The notes under the pieces: model-generated
The model's database searches: none
Told to the model about the DNA's origin: nothing
The model's input: only the letters and a program-made list of their open reading frames with translations
Assembly (NCBI GenBank): GCA_041398745.1
Contig: JAWKUB010000002.1
Coordinates: forward strand, 1,116,001 to 1,180,000
Length of the DNA stretch: 64,000 nucleotides
Direction of reading: 5' to 3'
Source: JACKHO01 sp041398745
GTDB taxonomy: Bacteria > Planctomycetota > Planctomycetia > Planctomycetales > Planctomycetaceae
Program-made: the position numbers and the translations under genes
Shown: piece after piece, positions 59,421 through 64,000 of the stretch
Position numbering within the stretch: the stretch's first letter is position 1
How the letters are laid out: the number at the start of each line of letters is the position of its first letter

Positions 59421-61588
59421 GGCGCGACTTCTCTGGTGTCTGGAAAGAGCTGATCAAGTGCAGAGTCAATGAGTGCTGTATGATAGGGCTCGTCCAGGTG
59501 TTCGCGAAGCCACTCGAGTTGTCGACGCATGCTCTGCCGATCTCGTCGAGTACAATCTGGATCTTGAGCGGCCCGTTGATAACAACGCAAGGCGGTTTTG
59601 ATGTCATCGCCCAGGAGCAGTCGGGCCTCACCTTGGGTGGCATGATGCCAGAATGAGTCGCGTGTGACATCGACTTGATCCAAGAGTGACAGGACCCTCA
59701 GGGCATGCTCGCGTGCGGCTGTTCGATTGCCCAGTAGCCAGTTAAGCGTCGCCACATTGATTGCCGGGAAGTAACCGCCCTGCAGTGCCTCGGCCTTCTC
59801 GTAAAACTCCAATGCGCGACGCAGGGCGTTGTCGTCGGGTTGTGGCCCGGCAATTCCCTGCCGTTTCCAGAGCGATCCGAACCGAGCTGGTACCTCTTCC
59901 GAGGTTGAACGGTAGCGTGTAAGGACAGAGTTCAACAATTGCTCGGCAGCCTGTTGATTCCCCTCTTCAAGGTAGGCCAACGCCAACTCTTCATCGATTT
60001 CCAGGACATGAGAATACTCGTCTTGAAGTTGCGTCAACTCCTCAACACCTTGGTTGAGTTGCTCTGCATCGCCCGAACGGGCGAGTTGCCGTGCCCGGAG
60101 AAATCGTGGTCGATAGCAGGTTTCTCCAACTGGCCGTGACGCTTCCGTAGCGAGTGTGGATTCGGGAATGAGACGTCGCGCACTCACTCCGGCCCCGACC
60201 AGGGCAACAGTTGTCATGCGGGAGTCGTAGTTCGGATACAGCCCAGCTCGCAACAGGTACCAGCAGAGCATGAAGTCATATTCGCGAAGCCAATCGAATC
60301 CGCCGCCGAGGTGACGCTGAGCCATGCGACGGATAGCGAGGGCTCCGCCAGCAAGACGCTGCACCGACTTGGGCAGATTCTTCACGGCCACCGCCAAGCG
60401 TCGATCGTTCGGCAACAGGTTTTTCGCATCTAATGAGTCGATGTCGTCATCGTCCGTCGACGCCGCGTACTGATCAAGCTCTTCGCTCCGGGCCGCAATG
60501 AATTGCCAATAGGTCAGGCACTGATGAACGAAGGCTTGCCGTTCGAATGCTCCGTCGGCGGGCAACAACCGCGTTGCCAATTCGACTTCCAACTTGATGA
60601 AGTCCCAAGCAATAAAGTTGTCTCGGCGGAAACTTTCGTAGTCGAACAACGCGCAGCTCATGACCGCGTCATCCAAAATGGCAACTTCCACGTTGCGGGC
60701 ATGTAAGTCCCCATGGGCATAGCCTCGATGTACTACCGGCAAACGCCCATCAATATCGCGCTGTTCCCACAAGCCGGTCAGCACATCGATGGGATCGGCG
60801 TAGACCGGGTGGTGAGAAGCGAGTAGCGCCAGCGTTTCACGACGGATTTGGTGCCGTTCGTCGTCATACTGGTCGTAGGAGACAGCAGGAACCGTGGCCA
60901 GTGGATCAACCGCGCTGTCGACCAGAGGTTCGCGCCAACGTTGCAGCACGGTCGTCAATGGTGGCAGTGCGGCGGATCCGAGATACACTGAAGAATTCAC
61001 TCGCGATTTGCGGGCGAAGAAATGTGTCGCAAGCCGGTCGTAGAGATACTTAATTTGGGCGATGATGGAATGTGGATTCGGCTGACCGAAGCGGCACGCC
61101 CGAAAAATCGCTTCTTCCAACGACATGACGTTTCGTGATCCGAGTACCATGGCAGCGTCACCGTACACAATGGCTTGTGGCGGGCCCTCACCACGGGGCG
61201 GAAAGGGATCGAGCGAGACGAACATATTGTCGCTTCGCAAGTGCGGCGGACGTGCCGAATCCCAGGCTGTCATTTCAGTTTCCAGAGCCTGCAACCGGTC
61301 TGGCATGGCCACTTTGACAATGTAGACGGAAGGTGAATGAAACGGCCCGCTGCTGGCCGCACCATCATGCTCAGGCTGTACTTCGACCAGCAGAATCCCT
61401 AATCCGTCAAAGTCCCGATAGCCCGACAGTCGATCCCTCACCAGAATGACCTGCCCGGGAAACGTCGCGGCTAATGTTTGGTTGAACGCTGACTGGATGT
61501 CCTGAAACGCGTCAGGATTCTCCCCCTCCAGTCGATGAACCACCTTCCGCAAACTCTCCGCCGCACTGATGAGCCAGTAAACAGACAT
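59417..61588 (-). CDS. Kinase-like (aminoglycoside-phosphotransferase-type) protein with C-terminal TPR-like region (723 aa)
   Basis: The centre holds a kinase-fold catalytic motif of the phosphotransferase type: HRGYAHGDLHARNVEVAI (catalytic-loop D) followed by ALFDYESFRRDNFIAWDFIK (metal-binding D). The N-terminal part (VILVRDRLSGYRDFDGLGIL, then YIVKVAMPDRL with a possible ATP-anchoring K) is compatible with the N-lobe. From about residue 480 the chain becomes helical with TPR-like units (ELALAYLEEGNQQAAEQLLN and others). Domains like this have been described as ternary-complex partners of STAND systems; I cannot tell whether it phosphorylates a small molecule or a protein. It starts three bases after the small frameshifted gene and overlaps the RyR gene. 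Confidence 0.75.
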   Translation of the reverse strand: MSVYWLISAAESLRKVVHRLEGENPDAFQDIQSAFNQTLAATFPGQVILVRDRLSGYRDFDGLGILLVEVQPEHDGAASSGPFHSPSVYIVKVAMPDRLQALETEMTAWDSARPPHLRSDNMFVSLDPFPPRGEGPPQAIVYGDAAMVLGSRNVMSLEEAIFRACRFGQPNPHSIIAQIKYLYDRLATHFFARKSRVNSSVYLGSAALPPLTTVLQRWREPLVDSAVDPLATVPAVSYDQYDDERHQIRRETLALLASHHPVYADPIDVLTGLWEQRDIDGRLPVVHRGYAHGDLHARNVEVAILDDAVMSCALFDYESFRRDNFIAWDFIKLEVELATRLLPADGAFERQAFVHQCLTYWQFIAARSEELDQYAASTDDDDIDSLDAKNLLPNDRRLAVAVKNLPKSVQRLAGGALAIRRMAQRHLGGGFDWLREYDFMLCWYLLRAGLYPNYDSRMTTVALVGAGVSARRLIPESTLATEASRPVGETCYRPRFLRARQLARSGDAEQLNQGVEELTQLQDEYSHVLEIDEELALAYLEEGNQQAAEQLLNSVLTRYRSTSEEVPARFGSLWKRQGIAGPQPDDNALRRALEFYEKAEALQGGYFPAINVATLNWLLGNRTAAREHALRVLSLLDQVDVTRDSFWHHATQGEARLLLGDDIKTALRCYQRAAQDPDCTRRDRQSMRRQLEWLREHLDEPYHTALIDSALDQLFPDTREVAP

Positions 61589-61591
61589 GCG

Positions 61592-62027
61592 TTACTCCGT
61601 AGTTGATTCCGCTGAGACATCAGGCTCCACCGGAACCAGCAGTTCGTCAAGATGCGGTGAAATGGGTTCGGTGAGGGGCAGGAAGTGTATGGGTGATTTG
61701 CCTTCCGCTTTGTATTGTGCATCGAGAGAGGCGACAACTTTGTGCGTGGAGTAGGCGGGACCAAGCATTTGGTCGAGAAGTGGGGCGATGGGCGCGCCCG
61801 GCGTGAGACCCGTGACCACCTTGCACCTCAAACGCGATGATGAACTTTTGCTGAGGAACCTCCGTGAACCCACGAAGCCGCTGCTTGACAATGATGTCTG
61901 AAGCCTGCTGACCCGCGAGCGCCTGTCGCAGTTCTTGGTTGAGTTGCTGACGAAGGTCGTCCCCGAGATCGCGACGAGCGTCGGCCATCCAGGTGACATT
62001 GGATTGCGTGATCAGTTGCTCTGACAT
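61592..62027 (-). pseudogene. Small operon gene with a single-base frameshift
   Basis: The start frame (MSEQLITQSNVTWMADARRD to KFIIAFEVQ) and the end frame (VVTGLTPGAPIAPLLDQMLG to PDVSAESTTE) join smoothly if one G is dropped near 61825, giving about 144 residues. The joined reading, FEVQ then VVTGLTPG, looks natural and the end frame stops three bases before the kinase-like gene. Either the gene is mutated or the sequence has an error here. The product is not recognised; the middle stretch (QQLNQELRQALAGQQASDI) is helical. It sits in the operon between the TPR gene and the kinase-like gene. Confidence 0.6.
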
Positions 62028-62045
62028 CGTCGGTTCTCCAATTCG

Positions 62046-64000
62046 TCAATCAGCCTCAGGAAACAGTGCTTCAAAGTCCGCATCGCCGTGCAGCGCTTGC
62101 AGGTCAGTGTCTTGGCGCATGTGGTCAAAGTCTTTCCAGCCGGCGGTGATGGCCTGCCTCAGTGCGTCGAGAGCCTTGGTGCGGTACTCGGAACGAAGGG
62201 CTTGCTCCTCGGGCGTACCCTCGGGGATGCCGTCTGCCGCGGGAAACGGTCTCTGACCGCTCCAGCCGTTTGCCAGTTCTAGGCACAGGCCATACCCGCA
62301 GGCAGCGTTGTAAAGATTGTTTTCGGTCCGTGGCTCAATTGCCAGCAGCTTCTCGGCAGCCTGCTGCACGGCAGCCCTGTCTCCACGTTTGGCCAGCAAG
62401 GTGCAGCGCTGCGACAACAACTGAGGCAATTGCTCGGCAGGTTGCTGCAGCAGCGGCTCCCACTCCCCGGTGGCGATGACTAACGACTCACACAGGGCAA
62501 CTTCGGCCTCCAGTAACTTTTTACCTTGCTGGCATTGCTCTACATTCATCCCGGCTGCAATCATTCGGTCCAGGATCGCAATTCCCGCCTGAAACTCCGC
62601 TTGCGAGGCACGCACATCCCCCTGTTCGCGATGTACCTCGCCCATTCTAATGCGGCTAAACAGCACGGCCAGCTGGGCCGCGGCACTGCGCTCATCCGCC
62701 GCCGCCAGCTTCGTAAGGACTTCGTGACATTCCACGTAGTGTTCGAGCGCCGCCTGCGGCTGACCCATTTGCAGCAGCACATCCCCGAGGTTTACGTGTG
62801 AGATCGACAGATCGCGCTGGGCCTGGGCATCCCGCTCATCCGCCGCCGCCAGCTTCGTAAGGACTTCGTGACATTCCACGTAGTGTTCGAGCGCTGCCTG
62901 CGGCTGACCCATTTGCAGCAGCACTCCCCGAGCTTGTTGTGTGAGACCGACAGATCGCGCTGGGCCTGGGCATCCCGCTCATCCGCCGCCGCCAACTGCT
63001 CGCGGATCTTCAATCCCTCCTCGTAGTGCTCGAGCCGCCGCCTGCGGCTGTCCCATTTGCCGCAGCACATCCCCGAGCCTGTCGTGTGAGACCGACAGAT
63101 CGCGCTGGGCCTGGGCATCCCGCTCATCCGCCGCCGCCAACTGCTCGCTGATCTTCAATCCCTCCTCGTAGTGCTCGAGCGCCGCCTGCGGCTGTCCCAT
63201 TTGCAGCAGCACATCCCCGAGCTTGTTGTGTGAGATCGACAGATCGCGCTGGGCCTGGGCATCCCGCTCATCCGCCGCCGCCAGCTTCGTAAGGACTTCG
63301 TGACATTCCACGTAGTGTTCAGACGCCGCCTGCGGCTGTCCCATTTGCAGCAGCACATCCCCGAGCTTGTTGTGTGAGATCGACAGATCGCGGCACTGGG
63401 CCTGAGGCATCCCGCTCATCCGCCGCCGCCAGCGTCTGCGAAATCTTGAAGTATTCCTCATAGTGTTCGAGCGCCGCCTGCGGCTGTCCCATTTGCAGCA
63501 GCACATCCCCGAGGTTTACGTGTGAGATCGACAGATCGCGCTGGGCCTGGGCATCCCGCTCATCCGCCGCCGCCAGCTGCTGCGAGATTTTCAAGTCTGC
63601 CTCGTAGTGTTCGAACGCCGCCTGCGGCTGTCCCATTTGCAGCAGCACATTCCCGAGGTTTACGTGTGAGATCGACAGATCGCGCTGGGCCTGGGCATCC
63701 CGCTCATCCGCCGCCGCCAGCTGCTGCGAGATTTTCAAGTCTGCCTCGTAGTGTTCGAACGCCGCCTGCGGCTGACCCATTTGCAACAGCACATTCCCGA
63801 GGTTTACGTGTGAGATCGACAGATCGCGCTGGGCCTGGGCATCCCGCTCATCCGCCGCCGCCAGCTTCGTCAGGACTTCGTGACATTCCTCGTAGTGTTG
63901 GAGCGCCGCCTGCGGCTGTCCCATTTGCCGCAGCACATCCCCGAGCCTGTCGTGTGAGACCGACAGATCGCTGGGCCTGGGCATCCCGCTCATCCGCCGC
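62046..64000 (-). pseudogene. TPR-array protein, C-terminal part, with several frameshifts (5' end outside window)
   Basis: Read leftward, the region encodes repeated 48-residue TPR-like units of the form LGDVLLQMGQPQAALEHYEE with AAADERDAQAQRDLSISH linkers, then a non-repeated C-terminus (NLYNAACGYGLCLELANGW, KALDALRQAITAGW) of the kind ending planctomycete kinase/TPR proteins. Compared with the repeat consensus the frame is broken near 63970 (2 bases missing), 63390-63411 (4 extra), 63043 (1 extra) and 62928 (2 missing). The intact last part is 62046-62924. The gene runs off the right edge, so its N-terminal domain is unknown. It heads the leftward operon, 18 bases before the next gene. Confidence 0.7.
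62650..64000. repeat. 144-bp tandem repeats encoding TPR units
   Basis: At least nine copies of a 144-base unit are seen, marked by the recurring GCCGCCTGCGGCTG at about 62748, 62892, 63040, 63181, 63324, 63472, 63616, 63760 and 63904. Copies are near-identical, which makes the region prone to unequal exchange and to assembly error. The array continues past the right edge. Confidence 0.9.

Noticed and set aside
61815..61835. Programmed ribosomal frameshift in the small operon gene
   Set aside because: There is no slippery heptamer with a following pseudoknot or stop, and other indels lie close by; mutation or sequence error is simpler.
62650..64000. CRISPR array suggested by regular repeats
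   Set aside because: The unit is 144 bases, coding throughout, with no unique spacers; it translates as TPR units.

Overview
The window reads as chromosomal DNA from a member of the Planctomycetota. This rests on gene style: a BatA-like exported protein, mosaic secreted proteins with YCF48, CBM9 and POTRA-like parts, large STAND ATPases with WD40 or TPR repeats, a TPR protein with the C-terminal layout of planctomycete kinase/TPR proteins, and often weak Shine-Dalgarno sequences. I cannot name the genus. No rRNA gene, intact tRNA gene or CRISPR array is visible.

Left part (1-39.2 kb), mostly core genes. The 3' end of a BatA-like gene (3-1352) meets a leftward block: an O-antigen-polymerase-like membrane protein, a GT4-like glycosyltransferase, UDP-GlcNAc 2-epimerase (wecB), a YCF48/CBM9 mosaic exported protein, a POTRA-like exported protein and an MMPL/RND transporter. 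This suggests surface polysaccharide and envelope export. Next comes a leftward phosphate regulon, pstS-pstC-pstA-pstB-phoU-phoB, with a strong intrinsic terminator between pstS and pstC. Rightward recG and an NtrC-like AAA+ regulator without a recognisable GAFTGA loop follow. Then come leftward rpsO-pnp, rightward groES-groEL with a possible sigma-54-type promoter, and a 9.6-kb rightward cluster: circularly permuted ATP-grasp, alpha-E, transglutaminase-DUF2126, an ATP-grasp/alpha-E fusion and a second transglutaminase. The cluster resembles known amidoligase/peptide-modification loci.

Boundary. At 39293-39340 lies the 3' half of a tRNA-Arg(CCT) gene, from anticodon stem to discriminator base, with no 5' half. 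This is what integration at a tRNA 3' end leaves at the far end of an element. Its orientation puts the element on the right, so 39.34 kb to beyond the window edge is a candidate genomic island.

Right part (39.3-64 kb), accessory genes. A 1301-residue exported protein of unknown function comes first. Then comes the most striking locus: a SIR2-TIR protein (44375-45745) joined by a TGATG stop/start to a 2110-residue protein (45745-52077). That protein has a STAND NTPase, one membrane helix, TPR-like repeats and two successive [FN3-like + family-3 solute-binding] modules. I infer a membrane receptor in which an outside ligand gates a cytosolic NTPase and an NAD-targeting TIR effector.

Facing it is a leftward six-gene operon: TPR protein (runs off the right edge, several frameshifts), a small frameshifted gene, a kinase-like/TPR protein, a small RyR-domain protein, a membrane TrkA-N/RyR protein, and a DUF4062-STAND-TM-WD40 protein with 15 WD40 repeats. 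It resembles multi-component NTP-dependent conflict systems.
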